Under the pieces are notes generated by a model. It ran no database searches and had not been told where the DNA came from. It worked only from the letters and a program-made list of their open reading frames with translations. Below are positions 33,505-45,982 of a stretch of DNA of 47,166 nucleotides, piece by piece. Positions within the stretch are counted from its first letter, which is position 1. Each line of letters opens with the position of its first letter. Source of the stretch: Nesterenkonia salmonea (lineage in GTDB: Bacteria > Actinomycetota > Actinomycetes > Actinomycetales > Micrococcaceae); the NCBI RefSeq assembly GCF_005771525.1, contig NZ_VAVZ01000029.1, positions 1 to 47,166 of the forward strand, read 5' to 3'. A program made the translations under genes and the position numbers.

Positions 33505-34514
33505 CGCTGTCCCTTTTTCTTCTTCTTTTTCTTCTTCTTCGGCTGGGCGGTGGGGCCTTTGTGCTGGCCCTTGGGCTTCTCAGCCTCTTCACGCGCCTTG
33601 CGGGCATCTTCGCCCACTGGCGGCAGTCCTTTGGTTGCTCGCCGCAGGTTCAGCTCTTTCTCGGCGAGCGAGCCGGGGGTTGGGTTGTTCCGGATAACCC
33701 ACCACTGCTGACCCATGGTCCAGAAGTTGGTGGCAGTCCAGTAGATGAGGACACCCACGGGGAAGTAGACACCACCGAAGATGAACACCAGAGGAAGCGC
33801 ATAGAGCATGATCTTCTGTGTCTGGGCGAACTGACCCGTCAGCGCTGCTTCCGACATGTTCTTCTGCATCAGCTGCTTCTGAGTGAAGAACTGTGTGCTG
33901 ACCATCATGATGATCATGACCGTGGTGAGGGCGATAACGGCCACAGTGCCGCCCATGAGGGCTGGGTCTCCCTGGACAGCGCCCAGCAGAGTGTCGGGCA
34001 TGCCGACTTCGAAGATCCGAGAGTTGGCGAAGCTCGTTACTTCCCTGCTGGAAAGCGCGTAGTAGCCCTCTTCCTGGTAATCGACGTCGCCAGTGCCCAT
34101 CCGTCCGGACCCGCCGATACGGTTCAAACACCAGAAAAGTGCCAAGAAAATCGGCATCTGCGCCAGAATGGGCAGACATGTCATGAACGGATTGACCTTG
34201 TGCCGCTTGAACAATGCCTGCTGCTCGGAGACCTGAGCCTGGCGGGAGACCGGGTCCTTCTTGCCCTTGTATTTGGCCTGCAGTTTCTTCAGCTCAGGCT
34301 GGATGATCTGCATCCCGCGCTGAGACTTGATTTGGCGCACAAACAGCGGGATCAAAATGATCCGAATGACGAGCACCAGCAACAGGATTGATAGTGCCCA
34401 GTTCCAACCCGAGCCTTCAGGCAGGCCCACCATAGTCAGCAGACTGTGCCAGGCACTCAGGATGAAGGACACTGCCCAGCTGAAGGGCCACATAATAGTG
34501 TCTAGGAAAGCCAT
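33501..34514 (-). CDS. yidC: Membrane protein insertase YidC
   Basis: 337 residues with five predicted membrane segments: an N-terminal helix (about 10-30), one at about 38-58, and three more within about 115-265. Family motifs include KYKGKKDPVSRQAQ and LPILAQMPIFLALFWCLNR. It inserts proteins alone or with SecYEG. The cytoplasmic C-terminus ends in nine consecutive lysines followed by GQR, which probably contacts the ribosome. 4-bp overlap with jag. No lipobox in the N-terminal helix. Confidence 0.96.
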   Translation of the reverse strand: MAFLDTIMWPFSWAVSFILSAWHSLLTMVGLPEGSGWNWALSILLLVLVIRIILIPLFVRQIKSQRGMQIIQPELKKLQAKYKGKKDPVSRQAQVSEQQALFKRHKVNPFMTCLPILAQMPIFLALFWCLNRIGGSGRMGTGDVDYQEEGYYALSSREVTSFANSRIFEVGMPDTLLGAVQGDPALMGGTVAVIALTTVMIIMMVSTQFFTQKQLMQKNMSEAALTGQFAQTQKIMLYALPLVFIFGGVYFPVGVLIYWTATNFWTMGQQWWVIRNNPTPGSLAEKELNLRRATKGLPPVGEDARKAREEAEKPKGQHKGPTAQPKKKKKKKKKGQR

Positions 34515-34601
34515 TACTCTCTCAGGGTGTCAGGTCCGGCGGCAGCACTGTTGTGAGCCGGACACGTGGAGGGTGAGAAAACCAACCTTCAGGGTACTTG
34601 A

Positions 34602-34988
34602 TCAGTCTGGATCTCGAGGAATCGGGGGGTGGTTGAGTCGCACAATGTCTGGAAGTTCCTCTTCGGGCCATACTCGTGGAGAGGCCGGCACGTGGTTGAC
34701 GCCGCCTCCGGTGAACGGATTACACCGCAGGACCCGCCAGGCAGTCAGAGCACTGCCGCGAACTAGACCGTGTACCGTCACTGCTTCGAGGCCGTAGGCG
34801 GAACAGCTTGGATAGAACCCGCAGACTTGTCCGTAGAGCGGTGAGACGAGTTTCCGCCAAATCGTGATGAACGCAATCAATGGGTACGCCGCGGCACGTC
34901 GCCACCACGGCCAATAGTTGTGGTGGATCTCTTCTTCCGTAGGAGGCGACGGCTCGGAGTCACCATCTGAGTGGGTCTGAGACGCCAT
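34602..34988 (-). CDS. yidD: Membrane protein insertion efficiency factor YidD
   Basis: 128 residues from ATG 34988 (GAGGGAG site close upstream). The short YidD domain holds the conserved FYPSCSAYGLEAV and LTAWRVLRCNPFTGGGVNHV segments with its cysteines. It is preceded by an acidic tail of about 30 residues and followed by an extra 30-residue Pro-rich tail. A GTG at 35051 overlapping the rnpA stop (GTGA) would give 149 residues and is an equally reasonable start. It assists YidC-mediated insertion in an unclear way. Confidence 0.9.
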   Translation of the reverse strand: MASQTHSDGDSEPSPPTEEEIHHNYWPWWRRAAAYPLIAFITIWRKLVSPLYGQVCGFYPSCSAYGLEAVTVHGLVRGSALTAWRVLRCNPFTGGGVNHVPASPRVWPEEELPDIVRLNHPPIPRDPD

Positions 34989-35047
34989 TTCTCCCTCACC
35001 CGAGATGGTGTGGGCCTCGTCGTAGAAGTCGCTGTGCCGGATCCAGG

Positions 35048-35422
35048 TCACTGGCGCTGTGCCTTTCTCAACGATCGGCGCAGGCTGGATTCCACATCGG
35101 CGCGCAGCGTCCTGTGGTCAGCAGCAGCGGCATCTGCTAGAGCTCTGACAGCAAAGTCAACGCTGAGACCATCTGGTAGGGCCATCTGCGGACTTTGCAT
35201 CAGCTCAGCGACGATATGTCGCAATCGCCGTGTTGTCCTATGCCTTACAACGGCGTTGCCGACAGTCTTTGACACGATGAAACCACATCGCCATCGCGGT
35301 CCTGCGGGTTTGCTCAGGAGCCGGGCCGAGACCACGACGGTGGCACTTCCCGCCCTGCTTCCGCGTCGCATCACCGTAGCGAAGTCCTGTGATGTGGTCA
35401 GGCGATGGGGCGCGGGAAGCAT
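35048..35422 (-). CDS. rnpA: Ribonuclease P protein component
   Basis: 124 residues from ATG 35422 (MLPAPHRLTTSQDFATVMRR, the usual actinobacterial N-terminus); an in-frame ATG ten codons earlier lies within the upstream hairpin. The RNR motif is represented by VGNAVVRHRTTRRLRHI, where typical proteins have KRNR(V/I)KR. Assists the RNA subunit in tRNA 5' processing. Overlaps the possible yidD GTG start. Confidence 0.94.
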   Translation of the reverse strand: MLPAPHRLTTSQDFATVMRRGSRAGSATVVVSARLLSKPAGPRWRCGFIVSKTVGNAVVRHRTTRRLRHIVAELMQSPQMALPDGLSVDFAVRALADAAAADHRTLRADVESSLRRSLRKAQRQ

Positions 35423-35449
35423 AGATCTACGGTACTCCGATAGGCATGA

Positions 35450-35486
35450 CAACGGCCCACCCCAAGAAATCTGGGATGGGCCGTTG
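35450..35486. terminator. Hairpin between rpmH and rnpA
   Basis: CAACGGCCCA (35450-35459) pairs perfectly with 35477-35486, and CCCA/TGGG extends it around a short loop. No U-tract follows in the minus direction, so it may attenuate or mark RNA processing between the highly expressed rpmH and the weakly needed rnpA. Confidence 0.55.
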
Positions 35487-35503
35487 CCGCTGTTCTTATG
35501 CGC

Positions 35504-35641
35504 TTATGCCGAGAGCTTCTGGCGGCCGCTACGACGGCGGGCCGAAATGATGGAACGGCCGGCGCGGGTCCGCATGCGGGACCGGAAGCCGTGTTTGCGG
35601 CTGCGGCGGCGATTGCTCGGCTGGAAAGTCCGCTTGGTCAC
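35504..35641 (-). CDS. rpmH: 50S ribosomal protein L34
   Basis: 45 residues, with the invariant [19 protein letters not shown] and [15 protein letters not shown] segments. The GTG start at 35641 has GGGAG 6 nt upstream. First gene of the leftward operon and divergent from dnaA. Confidence 0.97.
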   Translation of the reverse strand: MTKRTFQPSNRRRSRKHGFRSRMRTRAGRSIISARRRSGRQKLSA

Positions 35642-35730
35642 TGTGTACTCCCAATGTGATGGACGTGAAGTCTTTGCAGGCCCCGAAACAACTGCGCAAG
35701 AGCGCGCAAATAGTCCAGGGTGATCTGTCA

Positions 35731-35760
35731 ACAGTAGGCGGGCAGGGCTACTGGCGTCAA
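35731..35760 (-). promoter_or_regulatory. Candidate rpmH promoter
   Basis: Minus-strand TTGACG (35755-35760), 18-nt spacer, TACTGT (35731-35736). It would give a leader of about 80 nt before rpmH. Confidence 0.4.
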
Positions 35761-35845
35761 GTTTCCGCATTGACTCATCCGTCTAGCGTGCTGCGCACAT
35801 CCTTGTGAGAGCCCGTCAGGTACCGATTCCCACAGATTCAGGACG

Positions 35846-35854
35846 TTATCCACA
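35846..35854 (+). promoter_or_regulatory. DnaA box upstream of dnaA
   Basis: Perfect TTATCCACA 64 nt before the dnaA start, with weaker copies at about 35826-35834 and 35860-35868. It fits DnaA autoregulation of its own gene or an accessory part of the origin. Confidence 0.75.
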
Positions 35855-35917
35855 GTTCTTGTGGAATACTATCCGGAACAGGATTGCCCGACCACAAGTC
35901 AGTTATGAGGGAGTAGC

Positions 35918-37441
35918 GTGTCCGCCGACTCCAAGTCCTCCGTATCTTCACAATGGCAGCAAGTGCTCACGGAACTTCGGGAGAATCACGGCATCACCGG
36001 GCTGAAGCTCGCCGATGTTGCCCGAGCCGTTCCACAGTCAGACCAGCTCATTGGGGATACTCTGCTTCTCGCGGTTCCGCATGAGCGAGTGCGTCAACTG
36101 CTTCACTCCACGCTTCAGGCCGAACTCTCTGAGGCTCTGCACACAGTGTTTGGAAAAGACATTCTGTGCGCCTACGTCATCGACCCTGAACTCGCCAAGG
36201 CGCAGCGGGAAAAAGAAGACCCCGCTCCTATTGCCTCGACCCCGCATAGGGCTTCGCCACAGCCGCACCGCCAGGAATCCCACTCTGAGCCAGTTCCTTT
36301 CCGTCCGGCTGAGCGGCCCAACCGGGCCTACACGGCGGGGACACCGGAAACAGCAGCGCACTCACGGCCCGTTCCGACTCCTGCAGATCCGGCGACATCC
36401 GGCAGCTACGAGACCTCTCGGCTGAACCCGCGCTATACATTCGACACATTCGTCATCGGGTCCTCGAACCGATTCGCTCACGCTGCAGCGAACGCTGTGG
36501 CGGAAGCACCCGCCAAGGCCTATAACCCGCTGTTCATCTACGGTGACTCGGGCCTGGGCAAGACACACCTCTTGCATGCGATTGGCCACTACGCACAGCG
36601 CCTTTACTCCGGAATCCGGGTCCGGTACGTGAACTCAGAGGAGTTCACGAATGATTTCATCAACTCCATCCGTGATGATGAGGGTGCGAGTTTCAAACAT
36701 CTGTACCGCAACGTGGACATCCTGCTCCTGGATGACATCCAGTTTCTCGCGGACAAAGAACGAACCGTGGAGGAGTTCTTTCACACCTTCAACACGCTCT
36801 ACAACAACAACAAGCAAGTTGTCATCACTTCCGATGAGCCCCCGAAGAGGCTCTCTGGGTTCGAAGAGCGGCTGCGTTCTCGGTTCGAATGGGGACTGAT
36901 CACCGATATTCAGCCACCGGACTTGGAAACACGCATCGCGATCCTGCGCAAGAAGGCCAATGCTGAGAACTTCTCATGTCCTGATGATGTGCTCGAATAC
37001 ATCGGTTCAAAGATCTCGACCAATATTCGTGAGCTCGAGGGTGCTCTCATCCGGGTCACAGCATACTCTGCGCTGAACAAGCAGGAGGTTGATCTGTCTC
37101 TGGCTGAACAGGTGATGCGAGACCTCATTTCTGATGATCACGCCAAAGAGATCACCGCTCAGCAGATCATCAACGCGACCGCTGAGTACTACACGTTCAC
37201 GGTGGAAGACCTCATGTCGAAGTCTCGTAGCCGTAATCTCGTCACGGCGCGGCAAATCGCCATGTACCTGCTGCGTGAGCTGACAGAGATGTCGCTGCCG
37301 AAGATCGGACAGGAGCTCGGTGGACGTGACCATACGACTGTCATCTACGCAGAACGCAAGATTCGTGAGCTGATGGCCGAACGGCGGGCTGTTTTCAACC
37401 AGGTGACTGAGCTCACCAACAAAATCAAGCACGGTCGATAA
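35918..37441 (+). CDS. dnaA: Chromosomal replication initiator DnaA
   Basis: 507 residues. Domain I about 1-95; domain II about 96-165, Pro/Arg-rich; AAA+ domain III with Walker A GDSGLGKT (209-216), Walker [17 protein letters not shown]; domain IV with the DNA-binding signature [15 protein letters not shown] near the C-terminus. GTG start with GAGGGAG upstream. Binds the TTATCCACA boxes in the following intergenic region. Divergent from rpmH. Confidence 0.98.
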   Translation: MSADSKSSVSSQWQQVLTELRENHGITGLKLADVARAVPQSDQLIGDTLLLAVPHERVRQLLHSTLQAELSEALHTVFGKDILCAYVIDPELAKAQREKEDPAPIASTPHRASPQPHRQESHSEPVPFRPAERPNRAYTAGTPETAAHSRPVPTPADPATSGSYETSRLNPRYTFDTFVIGSSNRFAHAAANAVAEAPAKAYNPLFIYGDSGLGKTHLLHAIGHYAQRLYSGIRVRYVNSEEFTNDFINSIRDDEGASFKHLYRNVDILLLDDIQFLADKERTVEEFFHTFNTLYNNNKQVVITSDEPPKRLSGFEERLRSRFEWGLITDIQPPDLETRIAILRKKANAENFSCPDDVLEYIGSKISTNIRELEGALIRVTAYSALNKQEVDLSLAEQVMRDLISDDHAKEITAQQIINATAEYYTFTVEDLMSKSRSRNLVTARQIAMYLLRELTEMSLPKIGQELGGRDHTTVIYAERKIRELMAERRAVFNQVTELTNKIKHGR

Positions 37442-38003
37442 ATGATCTCTTGTGGGGTTCCACGCTGGGACGAATCACAGGCACCGGGACTGCTTCGTAC
37501 ACATCTCACACTGATGTAGTTCCGCGGGATGAGCGCATCCAGGTCTGATTGACAGAACGGTATTCCACAGTTTTCCTCACATATCCACAGGTAGGGGTGG
37601 ACTGTGGCCCTTCCTGAATGCACACCTGTGGATAAACCAGTGGAGTGTGAGTGGAACTTTTCCATACATCTGTGGATAACTGCACCTGATCTGGGGATGA
37701 AGCCTTGGGACCCTCATAAATCCTCCCCGTGTAGTTCACACAGCAGACCGGAACAACCCACGGTCGAATGCACAAGCCGTTCAGGCCCAGCAAGCACCAA
37801 GAAGTAGTTATCCACAGAATCCACAACAGTTACTACCACCTCTGATCTTTAAACTTAGAAATTCTCTCGACAAGCAACTGTTCTGTTCCCGGGTGCTAGA
37901 TGTTGTGGTCAAAAGCAAGACTTTCGGCATATCTGGTAGAGACTGTAAGCTCGTCCCTCAGACACACCTGGCCGAATGCTTGACTTTGTGAGGGAGCCCC
38001 ACA
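37442..38003. other. oriC: Chromosomal replication origin oriC (dnaA-dnaN intergenic)
   Basis: 562 bp without a gene. Perfect DnaA boxes at 37627-37635 and 37671-37679 (TGTGGATAA orientation) and 37808-37816 (TTATCCACA orientation). Near-matches at 37561-37569, 37581-37589 and 37817-37825. An A/T-rich stretch at about 37845-37870 after the last box is the likely unwinding element. Position between dnaA and dnaN, and gene orientation diverging around it, agree with the origin. The promoter of dnaN must lie in its right part. Confidence 0.92.
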
Positions 38004-39131
38004 GTGCAGTTCACCGTAGACCGAGACGTACTGTCCGAGGCGGTGTCCTGGGCTGCCCGTTCGCTCTCACCCAGACCACCGGCTCCTGTGCTTTCGGGCT
38101 TGCTCATCACAGCCAAGGACCAACAAGTCGTGATCTCCAGCTTCGACTATGAGGTCTCCGCGCAGCTCAGCATTGACGCGGAAGTCTCCGATGAAGGCAC
38201 AGTTCTCGTCTCTGGGCGGCTTCTCAATGACATTGTGAAGTCACTGCCTCATGCTTCAGTGACCGTCTCGTTGGAAGAGACGAAAGTCATTCTGACGTGC
38301 AAGTCATCAACGTTCACGCTGACCACAATGCCGGTGGATGAATACCCTGATCTTCCTGCCCAACCGGAGGTTGCAGGTGTTGTGGACGGCTCAGCTTTTG
38401 CCCGCGCCGTCTCTCAGGTGATTACAGCTGCCGCTCGAGATGACACGCTGCCGTTGCTGACAGCTGTGAAACTCGAAATCGAAGGTGAAACCATCACTTT
38501 CTTCGCCACCGACCGGTACCGCCTGGCGATGCGGGAAATCACGTGGCGTCCGAGTGATCCCTCAATTTCCACCTCGCTGCAGATCAAAGCTAAGACCCTC
38601 AACGAAGTCGCAAAGTCCTTGGCGGGAGCGGGAGACCTCTCCTTGGCAATTTCTAACGACGACGCCCTCGTTGGCTTTTCCTCCGGTGGGCGCCGCACCA
38701 CAAGCACCCTGGTCGACGGCGACTACCCGAAGATCCGGCAGCTCTTCCCAGAAGAAACCCCCATCCACGCTGTGGTCAACACTGCGGAACTCATCGAAGC
38801 GGCACGCCGCGTGTCCCTGGTGTCCGAACGCAACGGGTATATCCGACTGCAGTTCACCGAGGACAATCAGGTCACCTTGGATGCGGGAGTTGATGACAAC
38901 GCCTCAGCCTCGGAAGCTGTTGGTGCCCACCTCAGTGGAGAACCCATCACCGTAGGCTTCAATCCCAGCTATCTCAACGAGGGGCTCGGAGTCTTTGACA
39001 CCGAATTCCTGCGCTTCAGCTTCGTCTCCGCTCCCAAACCCGCCATGATCACTGGTCAGCAGGAAGGTGAGGGAGAGAACTCAACAGACTTCCGCTACCT
39101 ACTGATGCCAGTGCGCTTGCAGGACCGCTGA
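38004..39131 (+). CDS. dnaN: DNA polymerase III sliding clamp (beta subunit)
   Basis: 375 residues, three repeated clamp domains of about 120 residues each. Recognised from MQFTVDRDVLSEAVSWAARS, TDRYRLAMREITW and the C-terminal YLLMPVRLQDR (usual form YLLMPMRL). Forms the ring that tethers polymerase III. GTG start with AGGGAG about 8 nt upstream. Followed 21 bp later by recF; the gnd gene that lies between them in some relatives is absent. Confidence 0.98.
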   Translation: MQFTVDRDVLSEAVSWAARSLSPRPPAPVLSGLLITAKDQQVVISSFDYEVSAQLSIDAEVSDEGTVLVSGRLLNDIVKSLPHASVTVSLEETKVILTCKSSTFTLTTMPVDEYPDLPAQPEVAGVVDGSAFARAVSQVITAAARDDTLPLLTAVKLEIEGETITFFATDRYRLAMREITWRPSDPSISTSLQIKAKTLNEVAKSLAGAGDLSLAISNDDALVGFSSGGRRTTSTLVDGDYPKIRQLFPEETPIHAVVNTAELIEAARRVSLVSERNGYIRLQFTEDNQVTLDAGVDDNASASEAVGAHLSGEPITVGFNPSYLNEGLGVFDTEFLRFSFVSAPKPAMITGQQEGEGENSTDFRYLLMPVRLQDR

Positions 39132-39152
39132 TCGACGAGACTCTGAGGCACT

Positions 39153-40382
39153 GTGCGGCTTTCTCACCTCATTCTGCACAATTTCCGCAGTTACGCGGAC
39201 GCTGACCTCACTCTGCACCCGGGCCCCAATGTGCTTTTGGGGTACAACGGGGTAGGAAAGACCAATATTGCCGAGGCCATGGGGTATTTGTCGAGTCTTT
39301 CGTCCCACCGCGTGACTCATGATGCTCCGCTGATCCGCCATGGTGAGTCTCAGGCCATCATTCGGGCACAAGCTCATCGTGGCCGGCGTGAGGCATTTCT
39401 GGAACTTGAGATCAATCCAGGAAAATCCAACCGAGCGCGGATCAACCGTGGATCTCCGGTCAGGGCCACGGAAGCCCTAGGTATCCTACGCACCGTGCTC
39501 TTCGCACCGGAGGACTTAGAACTGGTGAAGGGATCCCCCACGGTTCGGCGCCGCCTGTTCGACACACTGGCCGTTCAGCTGCACCCCTCGCTGGGTCAAC
39601 TCGGACTGGAGTACGGGAAGGTGCTCCGGCAACGCAACGCACTGCTGAAATCCATTCGTCACCAAGGGTTCACGCCCACTCACGAATCCACACTGGAGGT
39701 GTGGGATGCTCAACTTGCTCAGGTCGGCGGACGTCTCCTCCGGGCCCGCCTTGATGTCCTTGGGTCCCTCCGGCCGCATGTGAGTCAGGCGTATCAGGAC
39801 CTTTCCCACTCAGTGCGCACCGCACGCATGCGCTACCTATCCTCACTTACTGGTCACGATGAGGACAGCGAGGAGCGCACCACCCCGCGTTCTTCACAGT
39901 CGGAGACTGATATCTCTGCACTGGAGGAAGCTTCCAGCGAGCAATTGATGCAGCAGATTCTCCAGGGCCTGCAATCAGTGCGGAAAAGAGAACGAGAACG
40001 AGGTATTACTCTGATCGGGCCCCACCGGGATGACGTCGACTTCAGCCTTGATACGACGCCTGTCAAGGGATACGCCTCTCATGGCGAAACCTGGTCCTAC
40101 GCCTTAAGTCTGCGGCTTGCGAGCTATCGGGTGATGATCGACGACGACCCCCAACCAGGCGCGGAACCCATACTCATCCTCGATGATGTATTCGCTGAAC
40201 TTGATGCCCGCCGCAGGCGGCGCTTAGCCGAGCTTGCCACAGGTGCTGAACAGGTAATGGTCACCGCCGCGGTGGACGACGACGTCCCTGAGTCCCTGCT
40301 CAGCAATGCGTACAGAATCGAGTCAGTGGACCAGATCAGCCACGCCACTCGCACTGGACCTGCTCAGGCTGAACATGACTGA
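39153..40382 (+). CDS. recF: DNA replication/repair protein RecF
   Basis: 409 residues, SMC-like ABC ATPase that helps load RecA at gaps. Walker A GYNGVGKT (30-37), GPHRDDVDFSL, and Walker B region LILDDVFAELDARRRRRL. N-terminal MRLSHLILHNFRSY is typical. GTG start with GAGG upstream. A Ser/Glu-rich insert of about 25 residues (about 230-260) is poorly conserved. Its stop overlaps the DUF721 start by 8 bp. Confidence 0.97.
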   Translation: MRLSHLILHNFRSYADADLTLHPGPNVLLGYNGVGKTNIAEAMGYLSSLSSHRVTHDAPLIRHGESQAIIRAQAHRGRREAFLELEINPGKSNRARINRGSPVRATEALGILRTVLFAPEDLELVKGSPTVRRRLFDTLAVQLHPSLGQLGLEYGKVLRQRNALLKSIRHQGFTPTHESTLEVWDAQLAQVGGRLLRARLDVLGSLRPHVSQAYQDLSHSVRTARMRYLSSLTGHDEDSEERTTPRSSQSETDISALEEASSEQLMQQILQGLQSVRKRERERGITLIGPHRDDVDFSLDTTPVKGYASHGETWSYALSLRLASYRVMIDDDPQPGAEPILILDDVFAELDARRRRRLAELATGAEQVMVTAAVDDDVPESLLSNAYRIESVDQISHATRTGPAQAEHD

Positions 40383-40923
40383 AAACCAAGAGGTTCCCGA
40401 TGCAGCCACCACCCTGTTCAACAGGTTTCGCAAATCTGCTGAAGACCGTGGACAACAACGTCTGCGCAGACCCCCAAAGAACCTCTCGCTCAATTCCGAT
40501 CCCCGGGCAGTATCGCGAGCCGCCGATGGCGGCACAGCTCGGCAGTCAACGCAGCAGCGGGAAGACCTCCGTGATCCAAAGCTGCTCGGAGAAGCACTCA
40601 ACACCCTGATCAGGAGTCGCGGATGGACGGCCCCAGTGGCGGTCGGTTCTGTCATCAGCAGATGGGATCAGTTGGTCGGTGACGCGATTGCCGAACATTG
40701 CCGACCGGAGACCTTCGAAGACGGTGTGGTCATCGTCAACTGCGACTCAACAGCATGGGCGACCAACCTCAAGCTGATGAAACCGAAGATCATGGATGTC
40801 TTTGAACAGGAGCTCGGCAAAGGAATTGTCACCGAGATCGACATTCGGGGCCCGCAAGCACCAAGTTGGAAGAAGGGTCGGTATTCAGTTCGCGGCAGAG
40901 GCCCCCGTGACACCTACGGATAA
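40375..40923 (+). CDS. DUF721 (DciA-like) protein
   Basis: 182 residues from the ATG overlapping the recF end. The N-terminal 85 residues are polar and likely disordered. The DUF721 core (about 90-155: RGWTAPVAVGSVISRWDQLV, GDAIAEHCRPETF, VNCDSTAWATNLKLM) is related to DciA, the ancestral loader of DnaB in bacteria lacking DnaC/DnaI. That role is plausible here because no dnaC/dnaI is seen, but it is inferred. The C-terminal YSVRGRGPRDTYG is conserved in actinobacterial members. Confidence 0.93.
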   Translation: MTENQEVPDAATTLFNRFRKSAEDRGQQRLRRPPKNLSLNSDPRAVSRAADGGTARQSTQQREDLRDPKLLGEALNTLIRSRGWTAPVAVGSVISRWDQLVGDAIAEHCRPETFEDGVVIVNCDSTAWATNLKLMKPKIMDVFEQELGKGIVTEIDIRGPQAPSWKKGRYSVRGRGPRDTYG

Positions 40924-41031
40924 CCGTGTGCTGGCGTTCTGCGGAGAGGGCTTTCCGGTCTTTTGCGCGTTCATTGAACTAGCTCTGGAGGAGAAAACGC
41001 CTCTATGACGATATGCCGCATCGACGCCTAA

Positions 41032-43251
<2,220 letters not shown>

Positions 43252-43318
43252 GTGACCACGTACTGGGGATTGCCCAGGCGTCGTCGTCAGCTGTTGAAAC
43301 CTCGAAGGAAGAGAATAC

Positions 43319-45922
43319 GTGAGCGATAACACTCCAGAGAACCCGGACGTTCCGGCCCCCTTGACCGGCGTGGAAGTCGACCGTGTGCGGCAGATTGATC
43401 TGCAGACGGAGATGAAGCGGTCCTATCTGGACTACGCGATGGCCGTAATCGTCGGCCGTGCCCTGCCTGACGTTCGCGACGGTCTGAAGCCTGTCCATCG
43501 GCGCGTCCTCTACGCCATGTATGACGGCGGCTTCCGTCCCGACCGGTCGTTCAACAAGTGTGCACGCGTGGTCGGCGAGGTCATGGGTTCTTACCACCCG
43601 CACGGCGACTCAGCGATCTACGATGCCCTCGTGAGGCTCATCCAGGATTGGGTGATGCGCTATCCGCTGGCCACCGGCCAAGGGAACTTCGGAAACCCCG
43701 GCGACGACGGCGCCGCCGCACCCCGTTACACCGAGACCAAGATGGCCCCCCTAGCCATGGAAATGGTCCGGGACATCAACGAGGACACCGTTGACTTCCA
43801 GGACAACTACGACGGTAAGCAGCAAGAACCCGTAGTGCTGCCCGCCAGGTTCCCGAACCTGCTGGTCAATGGCTCCTCCGGCATCGCGGTGGGCATGGCC
43901 ACGAACATTCCTCCGCACAACCTTCGCGAGGTTGCCTCAGGCGTCCAGTGGTACCTGCAGAATCCTCAAGCCTCACGTGAAGAGCTCCTAGAGGCCCTTC
44001 TGGAACGTGTTCAGGGACCAGACTTCCCTACCGGGGCCCAAATTCTGGGTACCCAGGGTATTGAGGACGCCTATCGCACCGGCCGCGGATCCATCACCAT
44101 GCGTGCAGTGGTCAGTGTGGAAGAACTCCAGGGCCGTTCCTGCCTGGTGGTCACCGAGCTTCCGTACCACGCGAACCCTGACGCACTCGCCCGTAAGATC
44201 GCCTCCCTGGTCAAAGACGGAAAAATCGGCGGTATCGCTGAGATTCGCGATGAGTCCTCGGGCCGGACCGGTCAGCGCCTGGTGATCATTCTCAAGCGTG
44301 ACGCCGTGGCCAAGGTGGTCCTGAACAACCTGTACAAGCACACCCAGCTGCAGGACAACTTCTCCGCGAACATGCTCGCACTCGTGGACGGCGTGCCCCG
44401 CACGCTGAGCCTGGACGCATTTGTGCACCACTGGGTGTCACACCAGATCGAGGTCATCGTCCGGCGTACTCGCTTCCGGCTGGCCAAGGCTGAGGCGGAG
44501 GCCCACATCAAGGTCGGCCTGCTCAAAGCGCTCGATGACATTGACCGGGTCATCGAGACCATCCGCGGCTCGGCCAATGTGGATGAGGCTCGCGAAGGCT
44601 TGAAGCGGCTGCTGGACATTGACGACAGCCAGGCCACCGCCATCGTGGACATGCAGCTGCGCCGTCTGGTGGGTCTGGAACGGCAGAAGCTGCAGAACGA
44701 ATACGACGAGCTGATGCGCATGATCGAGGACTTCCGAGCAATCCTCGCCAGCGAGGACCGGCAACGGCAGATTGTCAGTGATGAACTCACCACCATTGTG
44801 GACAAATTCGGTGACGAGCGCCGGACTCATATTCTCCGCGGCTACGGCGGTGACATGTCCATGGAGGATCTCATCCCGGAAGAGGATGTGGTGGTCTCCA
44901 TCACCCGTGACGGTTACGTCAAGCGCACCCGCATTGACAACTACCGTGCCCAAATCCGGGGTGGCAAGGGAGTCCGCGGCGCCCAGCTGAGGGTTGACGA
45001 CGTCGTCGAGCATTTCTTTGTCACCACCACGCACCACTGGATCTTGTTCTTCACCAACCTGGGAAGGGTTTACCGCACCAAGTGCTATGACCTCATGGAA
45101 TCTGGCCGTGATTCGAAGGGCCAGCACGTGGCCAATGTTGTGGCATTCCAACCGGATGAGAAGATCGCTGGAGTCCTAGCGCTGAAGAACTACGACGACG
45201 CCGACTACCTTGTCCTGGCCACCAAGTCCGGTTTGGTGAAGAAGACCAAGCTCACTGACTACGATTCACCCCGGCAGGCTGGCGTGATCGCCATCAACCT
45301 GCGTGAGGATGATGAGCTGGTCTCAGCGAAGCTGATCACCGCTGAGGATGACCTGATGCTGGTCTCCCGGAACGGCCAGTCGCTGCGTTTCACCGCCACT
45401 GACCAGGCGCTTCGCCCCATGGGTAGGGCGACCTCCGGTGTCACCGGTATGAAGTTCCGTGCCGATGATGAACTGCTCACCGCTGATGTGGTCGCCGAGG
45501 ACTCCTATGTGTTCATCGTCACTGAGGGCGGTTTCGCCAAACGCACCCATGTCGATGACTACCGGATCCAGGGCCGCGGCGGTCTTGGTATCAAAGTTGG
45601 GAAGTTCGTCGAGGATCGCGGCAACCTGGTCGGTGCCATGGTGGTGGAAGAGGACGACGAAGTGCTTGTGGTCATGAATTCCGGCAACGTGGTTCGCTCC
45701 GCAGTGTCAGGCGTTCCACCGCGCGGACGCGACACGATGGGTGTCATATTCGCGAAGCCGCGTAAGAATGACCGCATCCTCAAAGTGGCCAAGTCTTCCG
45801 GCGCAGCATTGGCTGCAGCAGGCGAAGAAGTAGGCTCTGAGGACGGCTCGGAAGGCACGCCAGCTGATAACGAAGCCGCAACACCTGAAGTAGAGGTTCA
45901 GGATTCTGAGAGCTCCGAATAG
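43319..45922 (+). CDS. gyrA: DNA gyrase subunit A
   Basis: 867 residues. Breakage-reunion domain with catalytic Tyr137 in AAAPRYTET. The quinolone region [15 protein letters not shown] retains the Ser (98) and Asp (102) equivalent to E. coli Ser83/Asp87, so no classical resistance change is seen. The beta-pinwheel C-domain has the GyrA box [10 protein letters not shown]. The last 45 residues are acidic and Ala/Glu-rich. GTG start with GAAGGAAGAG upstream. Same strand as gyrB. Confidence 0.98.
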   Translation: MSDNTPENPDVPAPLTGVEVDRVRQIDLQTEMKRSYLDYAMAVIVGRALPDVRDGLKPVHRRVLYAMYDGGFRPDRSFNKCARVVGEVMGSYHPHGDSAIYDALVRLIQDWVMRYPLATGQGNFGNPGDDGAAAPRYTETKMAPLAMEMVRDINEDTVDFQDNYDGKQQEPVVLPARFPNLLVNGSSGIAVGMATNIPPHNLREVASGVQWYLQNPQASREELLEALLERVQGPDFPTGAQILGTQGIEDAYRTGRGSITMRAVVSVEELQGRSCLVVTELPYHANPDALARKIASLVKDGKIGGIAEIRDESSGRTGQRLVIILKRDAVAKVVLNNLYKHTQLQDNFSANMLALVDGVPRTLSLDAFVHHWVSHQIEVIVRRTRFRLAKAEAEAHIKVGLLKALDDIDRVIETIRGSANVDEAREGLKRLLDIDDSQATAIVDMQLRRLVGLERQKLQNEYDELMRMIEDFRAILASEDRQRQIVSDELTTIVDKFGDERRTHILRGYGGDMSMEDLIPEEDVVVSITRDGYVKRTRIDNYRAQIRGGKGVRGAQLRVDDVVEHFFVTTTHHWILFFTNLGRVYRTKCYDLMESGRDSKGQHVANVVAFQPDEKIAGVLALKNYDDADYLVLATKSGLVKKTKLTDYDSPRQAGVIAINLREDDELVSAKLITAEDDLMLVSRNGQSLRFTATDQALRPMGRATSGVTGMKFRADDELLTADVVAEDSYVFIVTEGGFAKRTHVDDYRIQGRGGLGIKVGKFVEDRGNLVGAMVVEEDDEVLVVMNSGNVVRSAVSGVPPRGRDTMGVIFAKPRKNDRILKVAKSSGAALAAAGEEVGSEDGSEGTPADNEAATPEVEVQDSESSE

Positions 45923-45982
45923 TCATATGCAGTACCGTGGTCTCTCGATGAGTACGACTTCTCACGCCCATGGAGGTCTTTT

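Noticed and set aside
43601-43640. Quinolone-resistance mutation in gyrA
   Set aside because: Ser98 and Asp102, equivalent to E. coli Ser83 and Asp87, are present.
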